This document shows positions 8,488 to 16,644 of a stretch of DNA of 33,444 bases, in pieces. The stretch is taken from positions 1-33,444 of the forward strand of contig JABLXA010000001.1 in assembly GCA_013178415.1 (NCBI GenBank). The letters run 5' to 3'. The position numbers and the translations under genes were made by a program. This DNA is from Bacillota bacterium. GTDB lineage: Bacteria > Bacillota > SHA-98 > Ch115. Each line of letters opens with the position of its first letter. Position 1 is the first letter of the stretch. The notes beneath the pieces were generated by a model. It had not been told where the DNA came from and searched no databases. It saw only the letters and a list, made by a program, of their open reading frames with translations.

Positions 8488-9984
8488 GTGGCTCTCCTTA
8501 TGGGCCTTGACGTGGGGACGACTGCAGTTAAGTGCATAATAGTCAACGATAGGCTTGAGGTCGTGGCTTCACATGAAAGTGAATATCCTCTGAGTACGCC
8601 GCAGCGTGAATGGGTTGAACAAGATCCAGAGGACTGGTGGAATGCCTTGAGGACATCGGTAAGGGGTGTCCTGGGCAAGTTATGTGACGGGGCTACAGGC
8701 CAGATCGTTGCCATCGGCCTTTCAAGCCAGGGGGGAGCCCTTGCCCCCCTGGATGATTTGGGACAACCAATCAGACCGGCCATCTCGTGGCTGGATCACC
8801 GCAGCAAGCCCCAAGCAGAAAGACTGACAGAAGAATTCGGCATCGATTTCTTTTACCGCCGTTCCGGCTGGAGTTTGAGGGCGGGATTGCCCTTGACCAG
8901 CTTAGCATGGCTCCGCGAAAACGAACCGGAAAACTTCCGTCGGGCGGCTCGGTTCATTACCACCGCTGACTATATTGCTTATCGGCTTACGGGAAGATAT
9001 GTAATTGATAAATCCAGCGCATGCATTTCAATTCTTTATAACCTCCTTAAAAGGGATTGGGACGAGGAGCTCCTGGCCATAGCGGGGATATCCAGGTCAA
9101 GACTCTCTGACCTCACAAATCCAATGCAAGAGATCGGGCCTCTTTCATGTAAGGCGGCCGGGGAACTCGGACTTAGGGCCGGACTCCCGGTATATGCCGG
9201 AGGCCATGACCAGTTTTGCGTGGCGTTGGGCGCAGGCGTTATAAATCCAGGGGAAGTGCTACTTTCTACGGGAACCGCTTGGGTTTTGGTGTGTGCAGTT
9301 GAAAATTTGACCTTCGACCATAAGAACTATCTTGCGATCGAGGAGCATGTAGTTCCCGGCTTGTGGGGGATCCTGTCTTCTATTCCAGCAGGCGGAGTAA
9401 GCATGAGGTGGTTAAAGAATTTCATAGGAGAGCAGGATTATGAAGCGATAGATAGGGATGCAGAGGCAATCTCTCCGGGGAGTAACGGTCTTTTCTTTTT
9501 CCCCCATCTTGCCGGCGCCGGAGTACCTCACTGGGAGGGGAGTCATTTTGGAACCATCATGGGACTGCGATTAGGGCATGCCCGAGGCCACGTAAGCCGC
9601 GCGCTCATGGAGGGAGTCGGGTATGAGGTGCGGTGGGCTCTAGAGTGTTTCAGGGCCTTGGGGGCTAGTCCCACGGTTTTGAAGATGCTGGGTGGGGGTA
9701 CCAGGAGTTCTGTTTGGCCTCGGATAATAGCGGATATAACTGGGCTTCAGCTAGAGATACCGGATGTGACAGATGCTGGAGCGTTAGGTGCCGCAATCGC
9801 GGCAGGGCTGGGCTCCGGTGTCTTGACTTCGCTGCAGTGTCTCACAGATCCAGGTCGACACGTCCTTCGGATTGAGCCTGTCAGGCCGGTATCAGATACG
9901 TATTCGCGGCTGTTCGGTCTTTACAAAGCAATCTTCAAGGAGTTATCTAAGGTCTACAAGGAGCTCGAAGGCATTAATTCTTAA
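8488..9984 (+). CDS. FGGY-family carbohydrate kinase (xylulokinase-like)
   Basis: A 498-residue sugar kinase. LMGLDVGTTAVKCIIV gives the N-terminal phosphate loop. REWVEQDPEDWWNAL and GLSSQGGALAPLDDLG follow the xylulokinase/rhamnulokinase pattern. The C-terminal ATPase domain shows GGHDQFCVALGAGV, LLSTGTAW, the adenine-site motif LGGGTRSSVWPRIIADITG and DAGALGAAIAAGLG. It transfers phosphate from ATP to a sugar hydroxyl, here presumably the ketose made by the adjacent isomerase. GTG start with GGAGGGAG upstream. The kinase product is a likely aldolase substrate and a plausible DeoR effector. Substrate specificity cannot be read from sequence. Confidence 0.9.
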   Translation: MALLMGLDVGTTAVKCIIVNDRLEVVASHESEYPLSTPQREWVEQDPEDWWNALRTSVRGVLGKLCDGATGQIVAIGLSSQGGALAPLDDLGQPIRPAISWLDHRSKPQAERLTEEFGIDFFYRRSGWSLRAGLPLTSLAWLRENEPENFRRAARFITTADYIAYRLTGRYVIDKSSACISILYNLLKRDWDEELLAIAGISRSRLSDLTNPMQEIGPLSCKAAGELGLRAGLPVYAGGHDQFCVALGAGVINPGEVLLSTGTAWVLVCAVENLTFDHKNYLAIEEHVVPGLWGILSSIPAGGVSMRWLKNFIGEQDYEAIDRDAEAISPGSNGLFFFPHLAGAGVPHWEGSHFGTIMGLRLGHARGHVSRALMEGVGYEVRWALECFRALGASPTVLKMLGGGTRSSVWPRIIADITGLQLEIPDVTDAGALGAAIAAGLGSGVLTSLQCLTDPGRHVLRIEPVRPVSDTYSRLFGLYKAIFKELSKVYKELEGINS

Positions 9985-9997
9985 AGGAGGAGTGCCC

Positions 9998-11011
9998 ATG
10001 TTCTGCTGCAAAAAAACTGACCTCGACATTTGGAACGGCGAGCTGAAAGATTTCGTTCCGGATACGATTTTTGACTTTCACTGCCACATTTGGTTATGCG
10101 ACCATATGCGCGGAGGTTGGTCAATTGAGTCTTCCTCCCCTTCGCTTCCGTTCACCTGTGCGGAATTTCCGGTCGAGAGGCTTACAGGGGCTGAATCAAT
10201 CCTATTTCCTGGCAAGAGAGTTACGATGTTAATGTTCGGCCTTCCGAGAAAGGAAGTCGATATTGCCAGAAATAACGAGTATGTGTCCTCTTCGAGTCGG
10301 AAGGTCAATGGATACGGTTTAATGATACCCCCGCTCGATGCATCTTCGGATGAGCTTGATGCTATGATCTCCCGCGGGAGTTTTGTGGGATTCAAACCCT
10401 ACTGGACTTTCGTGACCTGGAAGGAACAGAATGAAGTCCGAATCGATGATATGGTCACTGAAGCTCAGCTTGAGGTTGCAAATGCTAGAAAGCTAATAAT
10501 TCTGTTGCATATTCCACGGGAATTGAGACTGGCCGATCCCGACAATTTGGATTCGATTAAGAGGATGGCCAGGCGATACCCTAATGCAAGGCTCGTAATT
10601 GCACATGTGGGGAGGTCATATTGCACTTGGCCGGCGAAGGAAGGATTGGGCCAGTTGAAAGATTTGGAAAATGTCTATTTTGATACAGCTATGGTCCAAA
10701 ATCCGGTTGTATATCAGCTCCTTTTCAGGAAGGTAAGCCTTGAACGGATACTTTTTGGGACAGATCTTCCGATCGCCTGGGAGAAGGGGCGGGTTGTATG
10801 CGTCAATGAAAGAAATCTATTTGTAACTGCGAAACCTTACCCATGGAGCTTGTCCGCGCCAGGGGAGAAAGCACTTGAATGCACATATTTCGCCTACGAG
10901 AGCCTTCGAGCCATTAAGGAAGCTGCAGAGCTTGAAGATTTGTCTCCAACCCAGTTGAAACCCATCTTTTATGATAACGCGAAGAGGATTGTGGAAGACG
11001 TGGCAAAATGA
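9998..11011 (+). CDS. Amidohydrolase-2 family metal-dependent hydrolase
   Basis: A 337-residue TIM-barrel hydrolase of the amidohydrolase superfamily (PF04909-like). FDFHCH gives the HxH metal pair at residues 28 and 30. LLHIPRE and LVIAHVGRS supply further histidines, and ILFGTDLP the late catalytic aspartate. Relatives include lactonases, decarboxylases and uncharacterised sugar-operon hydrolases. The start at ATG 9998 follows AAAGGAGGAG by six bases, and the gene is 13 bases after the kinase stop. An upstream in-frame extension inside the kinase gene is rejected. As last gene of the operon, it may open a lactone made by the MocA-type oxidoreductase, or hydrolyse an imported derivative. Confidence 0.83.
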   Translation: MFCCKKTDLDIWNGELKDFVPDTIFDFHCHIWLCDHMRGGWSIESSSPSLPFTCAEFPVERLTGAESILFPGKRVTMLMFGLPRKEVDIARNNEYVSSSSRKVNGYGLMIPPLDASSDELDAMISRGSFVGFKPYWTFVTWKEQNEVRIDDMVTEAQLEVANARKLIILLHIPRELRLADPDNLDSIKRMARRYPNARLVIAHVGRSYCTWPAKEGLGQLKDLENVYFDTAMVQNPVVYQLLFRKVSLERILFGTDLPIAWEKGRVVCVNERNLFVTAKPYPWSLSAPGEKALECTYFAYESLRAIKEAAELEDLSPTQLKPIFYDNAKRIVEDVAK

Positions 11012-11148
11012 TAGGAAGCTATTGCGGTGAACGTAACTCCACAGAGAGGCGCTTCGTGCCTCACTCGGGTCGGCGGACACTCTCGTCATACCGATACCGC
11101 CTGGAAGCGGTTGGCCTAACCCTTATGACCCCGTTGCCGCTCCGAACT

Positions 11149-11178
11149 GACCGGGGCCATTAGCTGTTAATGCCGGTC
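11149..11178. repeat. Imperfect hairpin at the transposon left boundary
   Basis: GACCGG (11149-11154) pairs with CCGGTC (11173-11178), and CATTA with TAATG inside it, around a five-base loop. A three-base bulge (GGC) sits on the left arm. There is no T-run, so it is a poor terminator. It overlaps the proposed left end of the transposon and may be fortuitous, or part of the DNA target. Confidence 0.35.
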
Positions 11179-11191
11179 TAAACTGACGTCG
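11165..11191 (+). repeat. Candidate left terminal inverted repeat of the TniA-like transposon
   Basis: The 27 bases starting TGTTAATGCCGG match the reverse complement of 22374-22400 (starting TGTCAATTCTGG) at 17 positions, beginning with TGT as in Mu/Tn7/TniA-type ends. No target duplication is visible: flanks are TTAGC on the left and GTTGG on the right. A later rearrangement could explain that. Confidence 0.45.
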
Positions 11192-11233
11192 ATATAGGCG
11201 AGATTTCCGGTTGAAGGTGGCGTGTCTTCGGGG

Positions 11234-11274
11234 CCCCTCAAGGCGAAGGCAGCTTGGGGGGCTTTATTTATTCT
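11234..11274 (+). terminator. Intrinsic terminator upstream of the transposon genes
   Basis: CCCCTCAAG (11234-11242) and CTTGGGGGG (11253-11261) form a nine-base-pair stem with one G-T pair and a ten-base loop, followed by CTTTATTTATTCT. It would stop transcription from the sugar operon 220 bases downstream of its last gene. If the proposed transposon end is right, it lies inside the transposon and shields it from outside read-through. Confidence 0.7.
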
Positions 11275-11333
11275 ATGAGGAAGCAGGATAGCTATATGGC
11301 GGCGTGGAATAGGGAGAGAAAGCAAAAAAAGAA

Positions 11334-11368
11334 GTGAGAAGGCCACCGTGTCTACACAACCTTCTCAC
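11334..11368 (+). promoter_or_regulatory. Leader hairpin before the DUF6431-like gene
   Basis: GTGAGAAGG (11334-11342) and CCTTCTCAC (11360-11368) are perfect inverted repeats with a 17-base loop. They sit just before the GAGGAGG ribosome site. With no T-run it is not a terminator. It may occlude translation of read-through transcripts, as in several insertion elements, or protect the transcript. Confidence 0.5.
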
Positions 11369-11397
11369 CCCGTAGAGGAGGTATTACCCTTACCCCC

Positions 11398-11973
11398 ATG
11401 CCTATCGTAATGCCGCTTGCTGTCGATGTCAATAGCTACAATGCCCAATATCGATACAAAAGGCCGGACGCCGAAGTGCGCTGTCCTAATTGCAATACCG
11501 TGATGACCCCATGGGATAGCTATCATCGCCATCCGCGCACGCGTGATGGCCGCATATGCATTCTAGTTTACAGGTGGCGATGCCCTAAGTGTGGAAAGAC
11601 CTCCGGGGTATTGCCTGATTTCCTAGCGCCATATTTGCACCATATCATTGAGGTGCGAGAATCTTGCGTGCGGTCTCACCTGGAGGGTGTCACCATAGAA
11701 AAGGCTGCTGAACAGGCGGGTGTAGATGCCCGCACTGTTTCCCGGTGGATGGCGCGCGCAAGGCGCGTCCTCGACAGCGCAGTATCGCTCATCTCAAATC
11801 TCATTGCAAGGCTTACCATCATGGTGGCATGGCCGAGGGTGAAGGTGGATGGAACAAAGGGTCGTATGTTCCTGCTCTTCGACTTAGGCGATGTTCTCTG
11901 CGGGGCCACCTTGACCCGTGGAGCCCCAGGGGTCTTCCCCAGGGTCAATTGCTCGAATCTCTTCTATCTTTGA
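11398..11973 (+). CDS. DUF6431-like zinc-ribbon transposon-associated protein
   Basis: A 191-residue protein. The first 75 residues hold a zinc-ribbon pattern, CPNCNTVMTPWDSYHRHPRTRDG followed by RWRCPKCGKTSG. A helix-turn-helix follows near residues 98-122 (TIEKAAEQAGVDARTVSRWM). The start SYNAQYRYKRPDAEVRCP resembles DUF6431 proteins that accompany DDE transposons in thermophilic Bacillota. It should bind DNA, perhaps transposon ends, but no function is established to my knowledge. The last ~30 residues do not look like the family's usual C-terminus, and another frame stays open to about 12023, so a frameshift near 11900 is possible. It is first in the transposon gene order, before the transposase. 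Confidence 0.6.
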   Translation: MPIVMPLAVDVNSYNAQYRYKRPDAEVRCPNCNTVMTPWDSYHRHPRTRDGRICILVYRWRCPKCGKTSGVLPDFLAPYLHHIIEVRESCVRSHLEGVTIEKAAEQAGVDARTVSRWMARARRVLDSAVSLISNLIARLTIMVAWPRVKVDGTKGRMFLLFDLGDVLCGATLTRGAPGVFPRVNCSNLFYL

Positions 11974-12247
11974 TGCCAACATATCCGATGCCAGGGGCGC
12001 CGGTGGAATTGTCATGTGTCTGATCCGCCACATCCTCCGGCACTGTCGCGAAAACAGCCAGATTTTAATGCCAACCTACTGGGCGTGAGTATAAATCCCA
12101 TGGTTAAAACAAGCTGCGGGACAAGATTTTCCTCTATTTGGACATGATTTTTCCTTTATACAACAAACTCTGTCATGGTCTATGGATATGGCTGAAGATA
12201 TATTGGATTCAGATAGAGGCACTGCATTTTTGAAAGGAGGACAGCCA

Positions 12248-12523
12248 ATGGACGATAAACTCAAGCAGGAGATCGCATCTTTTCGCTATGGGCTCATCTC
12301 ACCGATAGTATCGAGGCAAGACCTTGCTCCAGGGGAGACTACGGCATTGATCCGTCAAGCAGCGTCGAGGCATTATGTGATTCCGGGAAGCGTCCGCATA
12401 AGTGTTGGGGAAAGGACAATCCAGCGTTATTTATCCATGTATAGCTGTAACGCGAGGCGGTCTGAGGAACTGCTCAACGGACTATTCCGGACTGAGCCTA
12501 TTGTTCCACCAGTAGTACCCTAA
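12248..12523 (+). pseudogene. 5' fragment of the DDE transposase gene (exon 1)
   Basis: ATG 12248 has an excellent AAAGGAGGA site six bases upstream. The first ~70 codons (LKQEIASFRYGLISPIV, then ISVGERTIQRYLSMY) match the N-terminal helix-turn-helix region of Mu/TniA-like transposases seen in DUF6431-type elements. After RYLSMY the similarity ends, and the frame runs through unrelated sequence to a stop at 12523. The continuation (GGFEALMPVPRGN) reappears at about 16650, beyond an IS1182-family element and a group II intron. The gene is therefore split; exact junction bases could not be fixed. Confidence 0.7.
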
Positions 12524-12699
12524 GAATATGCTCGAGAACCCCTATTACAGCTCGTGCTATCCCTGGTGAAGGGATTATGTTTACAATAATACCCTGGCTG
12601 GATGTTATAGTTTCTTACCTTGGCCCGATCAGAGGCCCTCTTTCGTCATGAAAAATACGTGTTCCATCTGCCTCTTTCTGCTGTTTTCCACCATTTTCC

Positions 12700-14253
12700 T
12701 TAAGAATGGCATACTGCTCCCTGAGCTGCCACTGCCCTCATTACCGCTTTGATGTTGTTCAAAATCCCGCACAAGAGAAGCTGAAACTTTACCTTCCTTG
12801 TCCCTATATACCTCGCTTCCCTTGCCCCATGCCGGGTAAGATGGCTATTCAATCTCTCTACATTGACCCGCTTCACATATCTATCCTTAAACCCTTCCGT
12901 CTTCTGGTATTCCCTCGCCTGCTGAATCTCCGGCTCGTATGGGTGTATCCTGATACATCTGCCGCTTTTGCCTGTGGTGCACTTATCCTTTTCAGGACAT
13001 CTATCGCATACTCCAGCGCCAAAGAAGACTGTCGCTCCTTTGCGCTCTTCGATGCACTTTACATCAAACCTTGCCTCCTGACCCGCAGGGCATGTCACTA
13101 TCCCCGTTTCGGTATCTATCTCAAAATCATCCTTCGTGTATAGACCATCTCTTTCGGGAACAGGCGGGGCCTTCGCTACTATTGTCGTCCCTTTCTCCTT
13201 TTCCTCTTCCGTCATCTCTGGATCAAAGTAGGCCGAGTCCCCCAAAAGCTCCTCAGGCCTGCGCCCTTCTTTCTCCTGCTCTTCAAGCATTTCTGGAACA
13301 GGTTCTTTGTCCGCGACGTTGGCCGCGGTTACCTCTACTCCGGCCACAAGCTGACCATTCTCCCCGCAGGTAATTATGTGCCCTTTGAACCCATCCACCT
13401 TCCTGGAACTCGTCTTACGCCCATGCCTCATCTCCGGATCTGTTACGGATATCACCCTGTCCTTACAGGTCCCTTTTACCATCTCAATCCGGCCGTCTTC
13501 CCCAATCTCAACGTCCTGCCTCGCAACTCGCTCGAGAAGATCCACCGCGTCCGCAAGATCCCCGGGCATGGGCTCATTCTCCCTTGCCTTCTTCACAAGA
13601 TTAAGCGCATCCCAAACCAGACTCTCCAAAAGCCTTCTCTTTTCTTCCCCATCGCTCCAGTCTATCTTGGGCTTACCAGGCTTCTCATAATCATCCCGCT
13701 TCAAAACACCCCTTAATTCTTCCTCCATCCCGTGACATCGCGCTATCCGCAGCACTCGCAGCACACCCTTGCGGATCAGGGTATACGTATCCTGAACAGC
13801 ACCTTTACCCCATATCATGAAGGAGTCTACAACCTGGAGGTTCTCCTTGGAGAAAAGCCCAGCTGCCTTTGCTGATCCAAGGGTCTTATTGAGGATCTCC
13901 CGGCCGATTTCGCTATTGAGGAAAAGCCTCCTGTGGTCGCACAGGGTTACGGCATCGATACCCTCGAAATTACGGTTGGCCAATATGGCAAACTTGACCC
14001 TGTCGTCATAGCGGGATTCTTCCTCCATCTCCCGGTCCGAATATCCCTTCTCGAGTTGGATGAGAAGCGCAGCCATGGTGTGGACAGGGCTTATGGATGG
14101 ACGGCCTGTATTGCTGAATAGCGGCTCGAAGTCCTTTTCGCTTAAGTTCTTCTTAATCCACTCATGTAGCTTCATCCAGACAGAATTCTCGGGAATGCGC
14201 TCTCTCCAGAGGACATCGTCGAAGGTCATTTGAGTATCCCGCTTGCCCAACAT
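12700..14253 (-). CDS. IS1182-family DDE transposase
   Basis: About 517 residues. The N-terminal DUF772-like domain includes LFSNTGRPSISPVHTMAALLIQ and SDREMEEESRYDDRVKFAI. The catalytic core shows VTDPEMRHGRKTSSRKVDGFKGHI, LLGDSAYFD and the C-terminal RYVKRVNVERLNSHLTRHGAREARYIG with the acidic residue. A cysteine cluster, CDRCPEKDKC, is typical of the family. I start at the ATG whose first base is 14253, after GGGGGT. The frame extends to 14325, but that extension overlaps the promoter. The gene appears intact, so the element may be recent or still active. Confidence 0.9.
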   Translation of the reverse strand: MLGKRDTQMTFDDVLWRERIPENSVWMKLHEWIKKNLSEKDFEPLFSNTGRPSISPVHTMAALLIQLEKGYSDREMEEESRYDDRVKFAILANRNFEGIDAVTLCDHRRLFLNSEIGREILNKTLGSAKAAGLFSKENLQVVDSFMIWGKGAVQDTYTLIRKGVLRVLRIARCHGMEEELRGVLKRDDYEKPGKPKIDWSDGEEKRRLLESLVWDALNLVKKARENEPMPGDLADAVDLLERVARQDVEIGEDGRIEMVKGTCKDRVISVTDPEMRHGRKTSSRKVDGFKGHIITCGENGQLVAGVEVTAANVADKEPVPEMLEEQEKEGRRPEELLGDSAYFDPEMTEEEKEKGTTIVAKAPPVPERDGLYTKDDFEIDTETGIVTCPAGQEARFDVKCIEERKGATVFFGAGVCDRCPEKDKCTTGKSGRCIRIHPYEPEIQQAREYQKTEGFKDRYVKRVNVERLNSHLTRHGAREARYIGTRKVKFQLLLCGILNNIKAVMRAVAAQGAVCHS

Positions 14254-14292
14254 GTAGCCATACCCCCGGTCGCATGACTGTTTACCACAACA

Positions 14293-14321
14293 ATTATACA
14301 GGATATAGAGCGATATCGCAA
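14293..14321 (-). promoter_or_regulatory. Promoter of the IS1182 transposase
   Basis: Reading the minus strand, TTGCGA (14321-14316) and TATAAT (14298-14293) are separated by 17 bases. The -10 is a perfect consensus. It lies about 40 bases upstream of the chosen start at 14253, which argues against a start at 14325. Confidence 0.65.
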
Positions 14322-15012
14322 GCATTTCGGAGAAATATGCATAAAACTGGGCAATAGATGCTTGTAATCATCACATATGTTCAAATCCTACTGAACCTGA
14401 CATTTGGGCAATCTGTCGACCGTCAACTATTCCATAAAACCCCTCTAAGGGGCGACTTTCCGAGCATATTCCTAGGCGGTGGTGCGGTGAGGTAACGATC
14501 TGTGCCAGAGCCCGCCGACAATGTATCCCGCAGCCAACCGTTGGCTGGCATCCAAACCGCAAGGAGCGAATGTTCCTGCAAGCGTCATGCGGACAGGGGC
14601 TAGGGTCGGATGGTATGGTCAACAAATGCTAACGCTCGATAAACGTCGTGAGGATTAACAAGCCAAAGACGCTGATAGGCTTGAACCAAAAGGTATGTGG
14701 CAGGCACAGGGGCTCTTTACTCCCCTGTCGTGGACTAATTGCCACCGGCGGACAGGGCGGACCTAACCCATCCTGTTTCTCAGACTGAACGCGGTAAGCC
14801 CGTATCCTCCCCCCTAACAGGGGGTAGGGAGCCGTAAGGCATAACGATGGGATGCGGGTAGCGGATCGTGGAGGAAGCGAATGCTGCCCTGTAGCGGGGC
14901 AGATAGGGGTTGAGCAGGAATGCAATATCACCCCACGCGAAAGCGGGCAGACTTCCACACGTGGTGTCTCGTCACGAGAGAACTTGATAAACCGATTAAG
15001 GAGGCAAAGCAG

Positions 15013-16503
15013 ATGGCGGCAAGTGAAATTGCTGGTGCGGTCTCCCACAGGAAGGTGGACTGGGAGGGTATTGATTGGGACAAGGCCCGCCGGAATGTGC
15101 GTCGGCTCCAAGCGCGTATCGTGAAGGCTACCAAGGAAGGCAGATGGGGCAAGGTGAAAACCTTGCAACGGCTGCTGACCCACTCGTTCAGCGGCAAGGC
15201 TCTTGCCGTAAAGCGAGTGACGGAGAACAAAGGCAAAAGAACACCTGGAGTAGATGGAGTGATCTGGGACACACCCAAGAAGAAAGAGGCGGCGATACAC
15301 TCTCTGGGACGGAGGGGTTATCGTCCCCAGCCACTCAGGCGAATGTACATACCGAAGAGCGATGGCAAAAAGAAGCGCCCGTTAGGAATTCCTGTCATGT
15401 TCGACAGGGCATGCCAGGCGCTATATCTCCTGGCATTAGACCCAGTTGCAGAGACCATGGCTGATCCTAACTCCTATGGGTTCAGGGTAGGAAGATCTAC
15501 TGCTGATGCAATAAAGCAATGCTTTATTGCGCTTGCCCGAAAGGACTCGGCTGGGTGGGTGTTAGAAGGAGATATCAAGTCGTGCTTCGATAAAATAAGC
15601 CATGACTGGTTATTCGCGAATGTCCCATTGGACAGAAAGGTACTCTGGAAATGGCTTAAAGCCGGGTTCATAGAGCGACGCATCCTCTATCCCACAGAAG
15701 AAGGCACGCCGCAGGGCGGGATCATATCGCCCGCGCTTGCCAATGTTGCTCTCAATGGGCTGGAAAAGCGACTAAGAGATGCATTTCCGTCTAAATCTGC
15801 CTACCAGGCAGCAAAGGTGCATCTCATAAGGTATGCGGATGACTTTGTCATCACCGGTAGTTCAAAAGAGCTTCTGGAAAACAAGGTCAAGCCTGTTGTA
15901 GAGCAATTTCTGGAGGAGCGTGGACTGGAGCTCTCGCAGGAGAAGACGGTCACAACGCACATAGAGGATGGGTTTGACTTTCTGGGGCAGAATGTCCGTA
16001 AATACAAGGGCAAACTGCTCATAAAGCCGTCCAAGAAAAATGTGAAAGCTTTTCTCAGGAAGGTGCGGAAAGTCATAAAGGGACATCCTACGCAAACGGC
16101 GGGTGAGCTGATACAGATGCTCGCCTCCAAGATAAGGGGATGGGTGAACTTTCACCGCCATGCTGTCAGCAAGGAGACCTTTAGCAAAGTGGATCGTGAG
16201 ATCTTTCTCGCCCTGTGGAACTGGGCGGTGCGAAGACACCCAGATAAATCCAAGGAATGGATCCGGGCAAAGTACTTCAAAACCGTTGGCAATCGGTCGT
16301 GGGTCTTCTATGGCGAAGTATATGGAAAAGAGTTACATCTTCCCTACGCCGCAGATACTCCCATTGAGCGGCATGTCAAGGTGAAAGGAGAAGCCAACCC
16401 CTATGATCCCGAATGGGAGGGCTACTTCAAGAAACGCAAAGAAGCGAAAGAAGAAGACGACCAAGAGGGACCCGGGTGGTTTTATATGCCCGAAGAGCCA
16501 TAA
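15013..16503 (+). CDS. Group II intron reverse transcriptase/maturase
   Basis: About 496 residues from ATG 15013, eight bases after AAGGAGG. In order: ENKGKRTPGVDGV (RT0-1), KRPLGIPVMFDRACQALYLLAL, DPNSYGFRVGRSTADAI, LEGDIKSCFDKISHDW, GTPQGGIISPALANVALNG and the catalytic YADD (RYADDFVIT, near residue 275). The maturase X domain follows (IRGWVNFHRHAVSKETFSKVD). The C-terminus ends after HVKVKGEANPYDPEWEGYF and a charged tail. Longer relatives continue there into an HNH endonuclease, and this one does not. It would bind and splice its intron RNA and copy it at a DNA target. Lack of the endonuclease suggests priming from replication-fork strands. Confidence 0.93.
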   Translation: MAASEIAGAVSHRKVDWEGIDWDKARRNVRRLQARIVKATKEGRWGKVKTLQRLLTHSFSGKALAVKRVTENKGKRTPGVDGVIWDTPKKKEAAIHSLGRRGYRPQPLRRMYIPKSDGKKKRPLGIPVMFDRACQALYLLALDPVAETMADPNSYGFRVGRSTADAIKQCFIALARKDSAGWVLEGDIKSCFDKISHDWLFANVPLDRKVLWKWLKAGFIERRILYPTEEGTPQGGIISPALANVALNGLEKRLRDAFPSKSAYQAAKVHLIRYADDFVITGSSKELLENKVKPVVEQFLEERGLELSQEKTVTTHIEDGFDFLGQNVRKYKGKLLIKPSKKNVKAFLRKVRKVIKGHPTQTAGELIQMLASKIRGWVNFHRHAVSKETFSKVDREIFLALWNWAVRRHPDKSKEWIRAKYFKTVGNRSWVFYGEVYGKELHLPYAADTPIERHVKVKGEANPYDPEWEGYFKKRKEAKEEDDQEGPGWFYMPEEP

Positions 16504-16568
16504 ACAGAGTTCATAGCCTAAGTATATCTGTTGGAGCCGCGTCTCGCAAGAGGCGTCATGAGAGGCTC

Positions 16569-16602
16569 GAGCCGTATGATGGGAAACCATCATGTACGGT
16601 TC
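16569..16602 (+). ncRNA. Group II intron domain V
   Basis: A 34-base hairpin starting GAGCCGTATGATGGGAAA and ending GTACGGTTC. The lower stem GAGCCGTA/TACGGTTC and the upper stem ATGATGG/CCATCAT are joined by the usual bulge and closed by a GAAA loop. This is the catalytic domain V signature. Domain VI follows, with the stem GGAGGCG/CGCCTCC and a GCAA loop at 16614-16631, then GCTACCC with the candidate branch A. Confidence 0.9.
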
Positions 16603-16644
16603 CAAGGGGGCGGGGAGGCGGCAACGCCTCCTTGCTACCCGGCG

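Larger units (their letters stand above)
12489..14433 (-). mobile_element. IS1182-family insertion sequence (approximate limits)
   Basis: The element is defined by a full-length IS1182-type transposase on the minus strand with its own promoter. I could not find convincing terminal inverted repeats. The limits are set by the end of transposase exon similarity on the left and by the start of intron-like structure near 14438 on the right. ACTATTCC occurs at 12481-12488 and 14426-14433 and might be a target duplication, but an eight-base match in this search space is expected by chance about half the time. Confidence 0.45.
14438..16643 (+). mobile_element. Group II intron interrupting the transposase gene
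   Basis: The 3' end has an unmistakable domain V at 16569-16602 and a domain VI with a candidate branch-point A at 16637. The 5' side shows a small CCCCTCTAAGGGG hairpin and the intron-like stretch CGACTTTCCGAGC. The expected GTGYG start just before the first hairpin is absent (ATAAA instead), as if the neighbouring IS removed the first bases. The reverse transcriptase is encoded inside. After the intron the transposase frame resumes as GAA GGA GGC TTT. Loss of the 5' splice signal would block splicing, so this copy may be inactive. Confidence 0.75.

Noticed and set aside
9872-9997. Upstream extension of the amidohydrolase gene
   Set aside because: It overlaps the kinase coding end and lacks homology, while ATG 9998 has a near-perfect ribosome site.
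12706-14121. Several plus-strand frames opposite the IS1182 transposase
   Set aside because: They are antisense shadows of a full-length, motif-rich transposase.
12481-14433. ACTATTCC direct repeat as IS1182 target duplication
   Set aside because: An eight-base match in the searched intervals has roughly even odds of chance, and no terminal inverted repeats adjoin it. It was used only as a provisional boundary.
14629-15300. 223-codon minus-strand open frame
   Set aside because: It lies over intron structural RNA and the start of the reverse transcriptase, and has no recognisable protein motif.
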